From: Synergistaceae bacterium
Lineage (GTDB): Bacteria; Synergistota; Synergistia; Synergistales; Aminobacteriaceae
NCBI GenBank assembly: GCA_017475805.1
Contig: JAFVEW010000243.1
Span: 1 to 8,353 of the forward strand
DNA: 8,353 nucleotides
Direction of reading: 5' to 3'
Below are positions 1 through 6,074 of this stretch, piece after piece (within the stretch, counting starts at the first letter, position 1; each line of letters starts with the position of its first letter). The position numbers and the translations under genes are program-made. Below the pieces are notes generated by a model, which was not told the DNA's origin, did no database searches, and saw only the letters and a program-made list of their open reading frames with translations.

Positions 1-519
1 GCCGACCATCGTTGGGTCAAGTGCGCTTGTAGGTTCGTCAAAAAGAATAACATTCGGCTTCATTGCGAGAGCGCGGGCTATCGCTATTCTCTCTTTCTGA
101 CCGCCTGAAAGCTCATGAGGGTAATTCAGCATTTTTTCAGAAAGTCCAACCTGCCTCAAGAGCTTTATACCTTCGTCAAAGGCTTCTTGTTTGCTTACGC
201 CTTTTAATTTCATCGGAGAAAGCATAATATTTTCAATGACCGTGAGATGACCGAACAGATTAAAGGACTGAAAGACCATTCCCATTTTCTGTCTTATTTT
301 GTGAATATTGCATTTAGGCGAAGTTATCTCTTCATCATCAAGAAAAATTTTGCCGCCGTCAGGACGTTCCAAAAGATTTATGCAGCGCAATAAAGTACTT
401 TTTCCAGTTCCCGAAGGCCCAATTACGGAAATAACATCGCCGTCGTGAATTTCTGCGCTGACATCTGAAAGAGGCGTAACGTTCGGATAAACTTTCCTGA
501 CATTTTCCAGCTTAATCAT
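1..519 (-). CDS. ATP-binding subunit of a polar amino-acid ABC importer (partial, 3' end outside window)
   Basis: Translating the minus strand from ATG at 519 gives 173 residues, open to the window edge. Visible motifs are Walker A GPSGTGKST (residues 34-42), Q-loop Gln84 in MVFQ, signature LSGGQ (137-141), Walker B VILFDEP (157-163) and D-loop SALD (165-168). This is the GlnQ/HisP type of the PAAT family, which hydrolyses ATP on the cytoplasmic face to drive import. Family members are usually near 240 residues, so roughly the last 70, including the H-loop histidine, lie beyond position 1. The start is supported by AAGGGGG about 10 bases upstream. The start overlaps the stop of the fused binding/permease gene by 8 bases (ATGATTAA), which points to translational coupling and one transporter. 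The signature is followed by KERIAIARA where QQRVAIARA is usual, a minor variant. The exact substrate cannot be read from this subunit. Confidence 0.95.
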   Translation of the reverse strand, partial: MIKLENVRKVYPNVTPLSDVSAEIHDGDVISVIGPSGTGKSTLLRCINLLERPDGGKIFLDDEEITSPKCNIHKIRQKMGMVFQSFNLFGHLTVIENIMLSPMKLKGVSKQEAFDEGIKLLRQVGLSEKMLNYPHELSGGQKERIAIARALAMKPNVILFDEPTSALDPTMVG

Positions 520-3500
520 GAATTTCAATCCCCCTTAATATATCGCTTTTCGTTCTTTTTTCCGGCCTTATTTTATTATGAATTATTCCAACGATAATAT
601 TTAATATCCCGGCAAGAACAAAATATATTATTGCAACGGCAATCAACGGGAAAAAGGCTTCATAAGTTCTGCTTCTGACGATGTCGCCCATTTTCGTTAA
701 GTCCTGAACTGCGATATAGCCGACAACAGCAGTAGCTTTGATGAGTGCAACAACGGCGGCTTTGTATGACGGCATGAAATGTAATGCTGCCTGAGGAAGT
801 ATAATCGTGAAAAACGCCCGTCTATCAGTGAAACCCAACGCATAAGCCGCTTCAAGCTGTCCGGCGTCTAAGGCTTTTACACCAGAAACTAACATTCCGT
901 AAACGCTCGAACCAAAAGTTAAAGTGAATGCAATCACAGCTACCCAAATTCCGGCTATGTCGACTTTTCCGAAAATAATATAATACAAAATCATTAGCAG
1001 CACGACCATAGGCATACCCTGAATAAGCCATATAAAGAAACGAGTAATTAGGTTAGCGACTATGTTTCCGCCTCTGCATGAAAGATACACAATAAAACCC
1101 AAAATCGTCCCGAAAAAAATCGACATTACAGTTATTATCATTGTGCTTATTATTCCGTCGGCAAAGAGCTTCCATCTGTCTTCACGGATAAAAGTTCTCT
1201 CAAAACTTGCTTTAAGCTCATCAATAAATATATTTCTTTCAGGCTCTACGTTTTTCTCGGTCTCGGCCGATTTCATTACAATCAGCACTATCGGAGTTTC
1301 TGCGTTAGGGACAGGCGAGAATAACATAGTTTCAGCCCGTTCCTCAGTCCGCGTTATGCTGCCGGTTAAATCGCATTTTCCAGTTTTGATTGAGCCTAAA
1401 ATTCCTGCAAAATCCATAGGATAGACTTCAAGCCCGTAACCTTTGGATTTACAGAACATTGATGCAATTTCTATATCATAGCCGATGATTTTATTATCTT
1501 TTACATAAGCGAACGGCATACGCCCCGTATCTATTGCCATTCTAAGAATGCCGTTATCTGCTGGAAGTTTAGAATAATCTTCAATCGTTCGGAGCTGCTC
1601 GTCTTCACTATATATCCATTTATCAGAAAGCTGTTTGATAGTTCCGTTATCCCATAGAGATTTTATGAACTCTGAATATTCGCTGCATATCTTTTGGCCT
1701 TTATCGGAATTAGTAAACGCTGAATAAGTGTACGTGTTTTCAAGAGGTTCAGATATATAAGACATATCTTTATGCTCATGCGTCATATATATCGCTGTAG
1801 GAAGAGTATTTGTGAAAGCTGCAATTTTACCTGTTTGAAGAGCAAGCGTTACGGCACTCAAATCATTAAAATATTCAATCTGAGCATCAGGGATTTTTTC
1901 AGCAACAAAAATATCATGGTTTGCTCCCAAAATAATGCCGATTTTTTTGCCGGATAAATCTTGGAAAGCAGAAGCCTTAGAATTTTCGTCTTTCAAAACT
2001 ATAATAACATTTCCTGCATGAGCTGAAGGAGTTGACGAAAAGAGAGAAACTTGCGCACGTTCCTCAGTGAAATTCATAGATTGAGAAAAATCGCATTTCC
2101 CCGTTTGTACAGCCGCAATCATTCCAGATACGCTGGTCGGAAAAACTTCAAGCCCGTAACCGTGAGCCTCGCAAAATCTTACCGCAATATCCACATCATA
2201 GCCTACAACCCGATTATCTTTAATATAAGCTAAAGGAGGCCAAGAAGTATCAACGCCCATCTTCAGAACACCGTTAGGAGCGGGAAGTTTTGAATAATCT
2301 TTTACAATTTTTTTGCTCTCATCTTTTCCGAGCCATATTGCTTCAAGATTTTTCATAGTGCCGTCGTCCCATAAAGACTTAAGAAATTTGCTGTATTCTT
2401 CGCAAAGTTTTTGACCTTTTTCAGACTTGGTGAATATCGGAGAAAGGTCGCTTGTCCTCAGCCATTGGTCTAAATAAATTAAATCATCGTTGTTATTTAT
2501 CATGTCTTTTGCGGCGAATATAGTACAGGTTAAAGCGTCGACTTTTCCTGTCTTCAATGCAATCAATACGTCAGAGAGAGCGTCAAAATATTCGATTTTT
2601 GCCGTAGGAATTTGTTGAGCTACTAATGTTGCTCCTAAAGTCCCTGTCTGAACTCCTATTTTTTTATTAGCTAAGTCTTCAAATTTTGAGTATTTTCCTA
2701 AATTTTTAGGCTTCGTTTCGGGTTTTCTTACAACGAATGAATTTCCGCTTTTCATATTGGGATAAGAAAACAATACGCTTTCTTCTCTCTCGTCAGTACG
2801 GGTTATCGCGCCCATTCCGAAATCGCATTTTCCAGTCTGCACTGCAGGAATAACGCCGTTAAAGTTCATCGGGATAATTTCGAGGCCGTAGCCGTAAGCC
2901 TCGCAAAATCTCACAGCACAGTCAACGTCATAGCCGACAATCATGTTATCTTTTACATAAGTGCACGGCGGGATTGAAACATCAGCGGCCATTTTTAGAA
3001 CGCCGTTAGGAGCAGGAAGTTTTGAATAATCTTTTATTATTTTTCTGCTTTCATCATTGCCGAACCATATTAAATCAAGTTCTTGAATTGTTCCGTTCTC
3101 CCACTGTTTTTTGAGAAATTCGCTGAATTCATCGCAAAGTTTTCTGCCGTTTTCATTTTTTGCGAATATCGGCGCACCTTCCACATGTGTGAGTTGTTCA
3201 CCGAAAAAAGCTATGCTGTCGTCCTCTGCCATGATTAATTTCGCTATTGGAATGCCCGTACAAATAGCATCAACTTTTCCTGTTTTCAAAGCGGTGAAAG
3301 TGTCAGGTATCGAGTTAAAGTACACGAGCTCTGCTGTAGGCACAAATTTCAACGTAATATCAGGGTGTGTTGAACCCGTTACGACAGCTACTCGTTTTCC
3401 AGCAAGAGCAGATACTGATGAATAAACATCGTCTTTGACCATTAAGGCAATTTCTTCAGTGAAGAGAACATCAGAGAAATCAATTTTTTCTGCACGTTCG

Positions 3501-4213
3501 GGGGGTATATTTAAGTCAGCCATTATGCAATCTATATCACCCGCAGATGCAGCTGTTATAACTCCGCCGTAATCATAATCTCTAAATTCTAATTCAGCTC
3601 CGAGCCAAGCCGCGAGCCTTTTTCCAAGTTCAATATCAAAGCCGGTTAATTTATTTCCTTCGTAATAACTATACGGCATGATGAGGCCAACTGTGCCGAT
3701 TGTAATTTTTAATTCCGGCGACGAAGGCATTTTTATATCAGGCATAGTGAAATTTCTATCGGTTAGCCAACGTTTGCGCATGTCTTGAAAAGTCCCGGAA
3801 TTTTTGAGCTCCGAAATAAATTTATTAATTTTTTCTTTAAGTCCGGGAATTTTTGAAGCCTTTGAAATTCCTATAGCAATTTCGTTTTTCTCTCCGATTG
3901 AGCCGGAAAGAATTTTAACGCCTTTCAAGCCTTCTGAAATCGCAATTTCCATTTGCTGGCGGTCGAAGGCATAAGCGTCGGCTTTTCCCATTTTTACAGC
4001 GTCATAAGCTGGCTGGCCGCTAAGATTAAGAATTTTTGCTTTCGGCAAATCTTTTTTCACAGCGTCAACAAATGCTCCTGATTCAGAAGCTACGATTGTA
4101 ACGGCCTCGTCATTAAGCTGAGAAATCGAATTTATAGCAAAACTTTCTGAAAAACTCCAAAAAATCACGAGCAATATTAACGTAACTTTTTTTAGTAAGC
4201 TCAATAAATTCAC
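512..4213 (-). CDS. Multi-domain fusion: tandem solute-binding lobes plus amino-acid ABC permease
   Basis: The start is GTG at 4213 (1233 residues) because GGGAGGT ends 9 bases upstream; an in-frame TTG at 4231 lies at the edge of that ribosome site and is less likely. Residues 1-26 form a Sec signal peptide ending SFA. An isolated lobe 2 follows (about 30-151), then three full type-3 binding domains (167-386, 403-631, 647-871), an isolated N-terminal lobe 1 (887-982) and a HisM/GlnP-type permease (1014-1219). The permease has five hydrophobic helices and the EAA loop EAAYALGF...IILPQA (about 1121-1142), which contacts the ATPase. Solute-binding domains fused to the permease are known from the GlnP family, usually one or two; here there are three complete plus two half domains. 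The carboxylate-binding Arg of amino-acid binding proteins is present in all four lobe-1 copies (R240, R476, R719, R959). The ammonium-binding Asp appears only in the first lobe (D84). The protein is expected in the membrane with nearly 1000 residues outside. Role as a polar amino-acid importer is inferred; the ligand is unknown. Confidence 0.93.
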   Translation of the reverse strand: MNLLSLLKKVTLILLVIFWSFSESFAINSISQLNDEAVTIVASESGAFVDAVKKDLPKAKILNLSGQPAYDAVKMGKADAYAFDRQQMEIAISEGLKGVKILSGSIGEKNEIAIGISKASKIPGLKEKINKFISELKNSGTFQDMRKRWLTDRNFTMPDIKMPSSPELKITIGTVGLIMPYSYYEGNKLTGFDIELGKRLAAWLGAELEFRDYDYGGVITAASAGDIDCIMADLNIPPERAEKIDFSDVLFTEEIALMVKDDVYSSVSALAGKRVAVVTGSTHPDITLKFVPTAELVYFNSIPDTFTALKTGKVDAICTGIPIAKLIMAEDDSIAFFGEQLTHVEGAPIFAKNENGRKLCDEFSEFLKKQWENGTIQELDLIWFGNDESRKIIKDYSKLPAPNGVLKMAADVSIPPCTYVKDNMIVGYDVDCAVRFCEAYGYGLEIIPMNFNGVIPAVQTGKCDFGMGAITRTDEREESVLFSYPNMKSGNSFVVRKPETKPKNLGKYSKFEDLANKKIGVQTGTLGATLVAQQIPTAKIEYFDALSDVLIALKTGKVDALTCTIFAAKDMINNNDDLIYLDQWLRTSDLSPIFTKSEKGQKLCEEYSKFLKSLWDDGTMKNLEAIWLGKDESKKIVKDYSKLPAPNGVLKMGVDTSWPPLAYIKDNRVVGYDVDIAVRFCEAHGYGLEVFPTSVSGMIAAVQTGKCDFSQSMNFTEERAQVSLFSSTPSAHAGNVIIVLKDENSKASAFQDLSGKKIGIILGANHDIFVAEKIPDAQIEYFNDLSAVTLALQTGKIAAFTNTLPTAIYMTHEHKDMSYISEPLENTYTYSAFTNSDKGQKICSEYSEFIKSLWDNGTIKQLSDKWIYSEDEQLRTIEDYSKLPADNGILRMAIDTGRMPFAYVKDNKIIGYDIEIASMFCKSKGYGLEVYPMDFAGILGSIKTGKCDLTGSITRTEERAETMLFSPVPNAETPIVLIVMKSAETEKNVEPERNIFIDELKASFERTFIREDRWKLFADGIISTMIITVMSIFFGTILGFIVYLSCRGGNIVANLITRFFIWLIQGMPMVVLLMILYYIIFGKVDIAGIWVAVIAFTLTFGSSVYGMLVSGVKALDAGQLEAAYALGFTDRRAFFTIILPQAALHFMPSYKAAVVALIKATAVVGYIAVQDLTKMGDIVRSRTYEAFFPLIAVAIIYFVLAGILNIIVGIIHNKIRPEKRTKSDILRGIEIHD
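1268..4126 (-). repeat. Four tandem lobe-2/lobe-1 units inside the fused transporter gene
   Basis: In permuted register the units are approximately 4126-3416, 3415-2687, 2686-1970 and 1969-1268, each about 235-243 codons. The last three are clearly similar to each other. They share the linker DYSKLPA-NG-L-M between tail and next lobe 1, LWD-GT in the terminal helix, GYD at the ligand side and TGKCD. The first unit is diverged and has a different linker. At DNA level a 34-base stretch at 2271-2304 recurs at 3003-3036 with one mismatch, 732 bases (244 codons) apart. These are in-gene domain duplications, not a mobile element. Confidence 0.8.
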
Positions 4214-4291
4214 GAATTTGATACCTCCCAAAATTTAATTTTATTATTATAATTCGCTAAGAAAAATTTTTGCTGGAGAGGTTAAAAATTC
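4214..4291. promoter_or_regulatory. Divergent promoter region between the two binding-protein genes
   Basis: This 78-base AT-rich gap separates divergent starts. The palindrome ATTATAAT (4246-4253) supplies a perfect TATAAT on both strands (4248-4253 on plus, 4251-4246 on minus), so the two promoters may overlap back to back and compete or be co-regulated. No convincing -35 box is found at 16-18 bases on either strand. Ribosome sites flank it: GGGAGGT for the minus gene and GGAGAGGT (4275-4282) for the plus gene. I see no clear operator dyad. Confidence 0.45.
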
Positions 4292-5095
4292 ATGAAGAAA
4301 AAATTTTTATGTTCTTTGATTTTTATTTTATTATTCACAGCCGTAGCTTTTGCTGAAGTTGTCGGGACTTTGTCCTCAAATGTCGCTGAAAGTTATAAAG
4401 AAAATCTTTTAGCTGCAGTCTTCGATAAAGATTTCAAGTCCGAAGGTACGTCAATGAAATTTTATGATTCGACTATCTTGATGCAAATGGCTCTGAACAA
4501 AGGAGAGATTGATGTTTTTGCTGCTCCTGAGTTCGTCGGCGAATATATGTTGCGAACGAATCCTGAATATAAAATGCGCGGCTTTTTAATCAGCAAAAAT
4601 CCTGTTGCGCTTGCATTCGGTTTTCTTGAAGAAAAAACAGAACTTCGTAACAGATTCAGCAAGATTATTGAAGACATTGAAAACGAAGGCAAAATAGGGA
4701 TATTAGCGAGAGATTTTATAACCGGCCCGAACGCTGCTAATCCTGCGACAGTTGAATTTGAAAAATTTGAAGGAGCTGAAACAATCACCGTCGCAGTAAC
4801 AGGGGATATGCCGCCTCTTGATTACGTTGCTGCTGACGGCTGGCCTGCGGGTTTTAACACAGCTATTCTTGCGGAGATTGGCCGACGTCTTCACATTAAT
4901 ATTAAGATTGTAAACGTTGAAACGGGTTCAAGAGCAATGATTTTGAAATCGGGCCGTGCTGATGTTGTTTTTTGGTTTCAGATTTTTTCAGGCTATGAAT
5001 CTTTTACAAAACAGCCCGACATTCCCGAAGGAGTTATCGTCTCAACGCCTTATTACGGTTGGAATAAAACAATGTTAATAGGCTTGAAGAAATAA
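4292..5095 (+). CDS. Secreted solute-binding-like protein with circularly permuted lobes
   Basis: ATG follows GGAGAGGT by 9 bases. The product has 267 residues. Residues 1-21 are a Sec signal peptide (MKKK, hydrophobic core, AFA before Glu22). Cys7 sits inside the core and is not a lipobox, so a soluble exported protein is expected. Residues about 23-143 resemble lobe 2 and the terminal helix of a type-3 binding protein (MALNKGEIDVFAAP, then NEGKIGILARDF). Residues about 164-267 resemble the N-terminal lobe 1 (ITVAVTGDMPPLDYV, AGFNTAILAEIG, SGRADVVFW, ending STPYYGWNKTMLIG). The lobe order is therefore inverted relative to ordinary family members, as in the units of the divergent fused transporter. 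The usual ligand Arg (TPER motif) is not seen near residues 228-240, and Pro79 stands where the ligand Asp is expected. It could bind a different solute, act as a sensor, or have lost binding. The gene is monocistronic, with a terminator 37 bases downstream. Confidence 0.85.
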   Translation: MKKKFLCSLIFILLFTAVAFAEVVGTLSSNVAESYKENLLAAVFDKDFKSEGTSMKFYDSTILMQMALNKGEIDVFAAPEFVGEYMLRTNPEYKMRGFLISKNPVALAFGFLEEKTELRNRFSKIIEDIENEGKIGILARDFITGPNAANPATVEFEKFEGAETITVAVTGDMPPLDYVAADGWPAGFNTAILAEIGRRLHINIKIVNVETGSRAMILKSGRADVVFWFQIFSGYESFTKQPDIPEGVIVSTPYYGWNKTMLIGLKK

Positions 5096-5132
5096 ATTAA
5101 AATTTCAGCGTTATTTTTATATTAAAACTAAT

Positions 5133-5176
5133 CCCCTTACGTTTTTGAAAGCGTGAGGGGACTTTTACTATTTTTA
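5133..5176 (+). terminator. Intrinsic terminator after the secreted binding protein gene
   Basis: CCCCTTACG (5133-5141) pairs with CGTGAGGGG (5152-5160) over 9 bp with one G-U wobble and a 10-base loop. A T-rich tail follows (ACTTTTACTATTTTT). It lies 37 bases past the stop codon and just before the next promoter. Confidence 0.85.
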
Positions 5177-5180
5177 TACC

Positions 5181-5211
5181 TTGACAAACTGTTCGAGGGG
5201 GGGGGTAAACT
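5181..5211 (+). promoter_or_regulatory. Sigma-70-type promoter with a G9 tract in the spacer
   Basis: A perfect -35 TTGACA (5181-5186) is followed 19 bases later by a -10 candidate TAAACT (5206-5211, four of six matches). The spacer contains nine consecutive G (5197-5205). The 19-base spacing is longer than the optimal 17. Slippage in the G run would alter spacing and so promoter strength, as is established for the porA and fetA promoters of Neisseria. The promoter sits right after the preceding terminator and about 120 bases before the first gene of the downstream operon. A GATAAT at 5226-5231 is another -10-like hexamer but has no matching -35 box. Confidence 0.6.
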
Positions 5212-5248
5212 TTTAGAAATTTTAAGATAATTAGTAGTCGTGTCCTTG

Positions 5249-5270
5249 ATTTCCGTGCCGGAAGTTTTTT
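5249..5270 (+). promoter_or_regulatory. Short hairpin plus U-run in the operon leader (possible attenuator)
   Basis: ATTTCCG (5249-5255) pairs with CGGAAGT (5259-5265) over 7 bp with one G-U pair and a 3-base loop, and runs into six T (5265-5270). This resembles a weak intrinsic terminator. It lies downstream of the TTGACA promoter and about 64 bases before the first gene, so it could attenuate the operon or back up the upstream terminator. The stem is short and no competing antiterminator structure was identified. Confidence 0.35.
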
Positions 5271-5333
5271 CATTAGAAATTTATTTTTTAGCGCAAATGT
5301 TTTTAATTTTTATTGTACAAAGCAGGTGATTTT

Positions 5334-5651
5334 TTGAGTATTTTATTAAAGATTTCTCTTAGCATTTTAGTCACTTTGCTATTAACCTTCAAAATTATTG
5401 ATTCTTCTGAGTTAAAGAACTTTGATACAGATGATCATGATAAGGCGAAATTTTTTCTTGCAGTAGTTGGTGTGGTATTTGTGGGAATGTTAGCGATTAC
5501 GTACATGGTACTTTCTTTTTTAGAAGGTACTTTTTTCACAGAAGATACGCCCAAAATCGAAGAAACACCGCCGGCAATTCAACAGCAGGCCGAGCAGCCC
5601 AAGCCAACGGAAAATATTGACCTAATGGGCATTATAAAAAAATCAAAATAA
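5334..5651 (+). CDS. Small two-helix membrane protein with Pro/Gln-rich tail (paralogue 1)
   Basis: I do not recognise this family. The start is taken as TTG at 5334, 4 bases after AGGTGA (5324-5329), giving 105 residues. An upstream in-frame TTG at 5313 would place the ribosome site inside the gene. Hydrophobic helices span about residues 3-23 and 40-63, separated by an acidic loop (NFDTDDHD). The tail (64-105) is polar: EDTPKIEETPPAIQQQ, then AEQPKP, then NIDLMGIIKKSK at the very end. Tail and terminal peptide are shared with the next gene, 19 bases downstream, so the two are tandem paralogues in one operon. With two helices both ends should lie on the same side, probably the cytoplasm. The repeated C-terminal peptide looks like a docking or sorting motif, which is inference. 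The function is unknown. Confidence 0.75.
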   Translation: MSILLKISLSILVTLLLTFKIIDSSELKNFDTDDHDKAKFFLAVVGVVFVGMLAITYMVLSFLEGTFFTEDTPKIEETPPAIQQQAEQPKPTENIDLMGIIKKSK

Positions 5652-6051
5652 CAGGGAGCAGGTGATTTTTTTGGAAGAATTTTTCATGTCTGTACATTAT
5701 ATTGCTGGTGTTGTTGGTTCTGTACTTATAGCTATGTTCATTGCTGCCAGTGCCGGGACAATAGCTATGTTTGTTTTTGATAATGATGCAGGATATTTGA
5801 TTACGTCTGTAATATTTATACTGTCTATGTATCTGCTGGTATATCGGAATGTTCTCGGTTTTTTACCAGAAGATACGTCCAAAGTCGAAGAAACGCCGCC
5901 TGCAATATCGCAACAGTACGAACAACCTAAGCCGATAAATGAAACGCCGCTCGTAGTGCAACAACAGCCCGAAGAGTCAAAGTCAGATGACGTTGAGGTG
6001 GACGTTGACATAAACATCGACCTAATGGGAATTATAAGGAAATCAAAATAA
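5541..6051 (+). repeat. Direct repeat of the tail-coding segments of the two paralogues
   Basis: The segment from 5541 (GAAGATACGCCCAAAATCG) recurs from 5869 (GAAGATACGTCCAAAGTCG) through the ETPPAI and EQPKP codons. The final 39 bases of the first gene (5613-5651) match the final 39 of the second (6013-6051) at 34 positions, exactly 400 bases apart. The offset grows from 328 to 400 because the second copy has an internal tail expansion. This shows tandem gene duplication with tail conservation. Confidence 0.75.
5671..6051 (+). CDS. Small two-helix membrane protein with Pro/Gln-rich tail (paralogue 2)
   Basis: Unrecognised family, paralogous to the gene before it. The start is taken as TTG at 5671, 5 bases after AGGTGA (5660-5665), mirroring the first copy; it gives 126 residues. 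An ATG at 5686 is a possible alternative with a poorer site, and GTG at 5662 lies inside the Shine-Dalgarno. Hydrophobic helices span about residues 8-36 and 41-63. The tail is longer than in paralogue 1 because the ETPPAISQQ-EQPKP block is followed by a second, degenerate copy (ETPLVVQQQPEESK) and an acidic stretch (DDVEVDVDI). It ends NIDLMGIIRKSK, matching the other copy in 11 of 12 residues. The membrane helices are much less alike than the tails. It lies 23 bases before the coiled-coil gene. The function is unknown. Confidence 0.77.
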   Translation: MEEFFMSVHYIAGVVGSVLIAMFIAASAGTIAMFVFDNDAGYLITSVIFILSMYLLVYRNVLGFLPEDTSKVEETPPAISQQYEQPKPINETPLVVQQQPEESKSDDVEVDVDINIDLMGIIRKSK

Positions 6052-6074
6052 TTATAGAAAGGTGAGATTTTTTA

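Noticed and set aside
1062..1424. Plus-strand open frames at 1062-1424, 1772-1957, 2051-2233 and 3111-3425
   Set aside because: They lie antisense within the fused transporter gene, whose translation is clearly conserved; the products resemble no family and have no ribosome sites. They are shadow frames.
4310..4312. Cys7 of the secreted binding protein as a lipoprotein cysteine
   Set aside because: It lies within the hydrophobic core, too close to the start and without a lipobox; the AFA site at residues 19-21 is a better cleavage site.
4462..4894. Minus-strand open frames opposite the secreted binding protein
   Set aside because: They are antisense to a gene with a clear signal peptide and domain content; composition is low complexity and no start signals are seen.
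5697..6017. Minus-strand Ser/Thr/Cys-rich frame opposite the second small membrane protein
   Set aside because: It is a product of the repeated Pro/Gln/Asp codons on the other strand; the plus strand has the ribosome site, the paralogue and the operon context.
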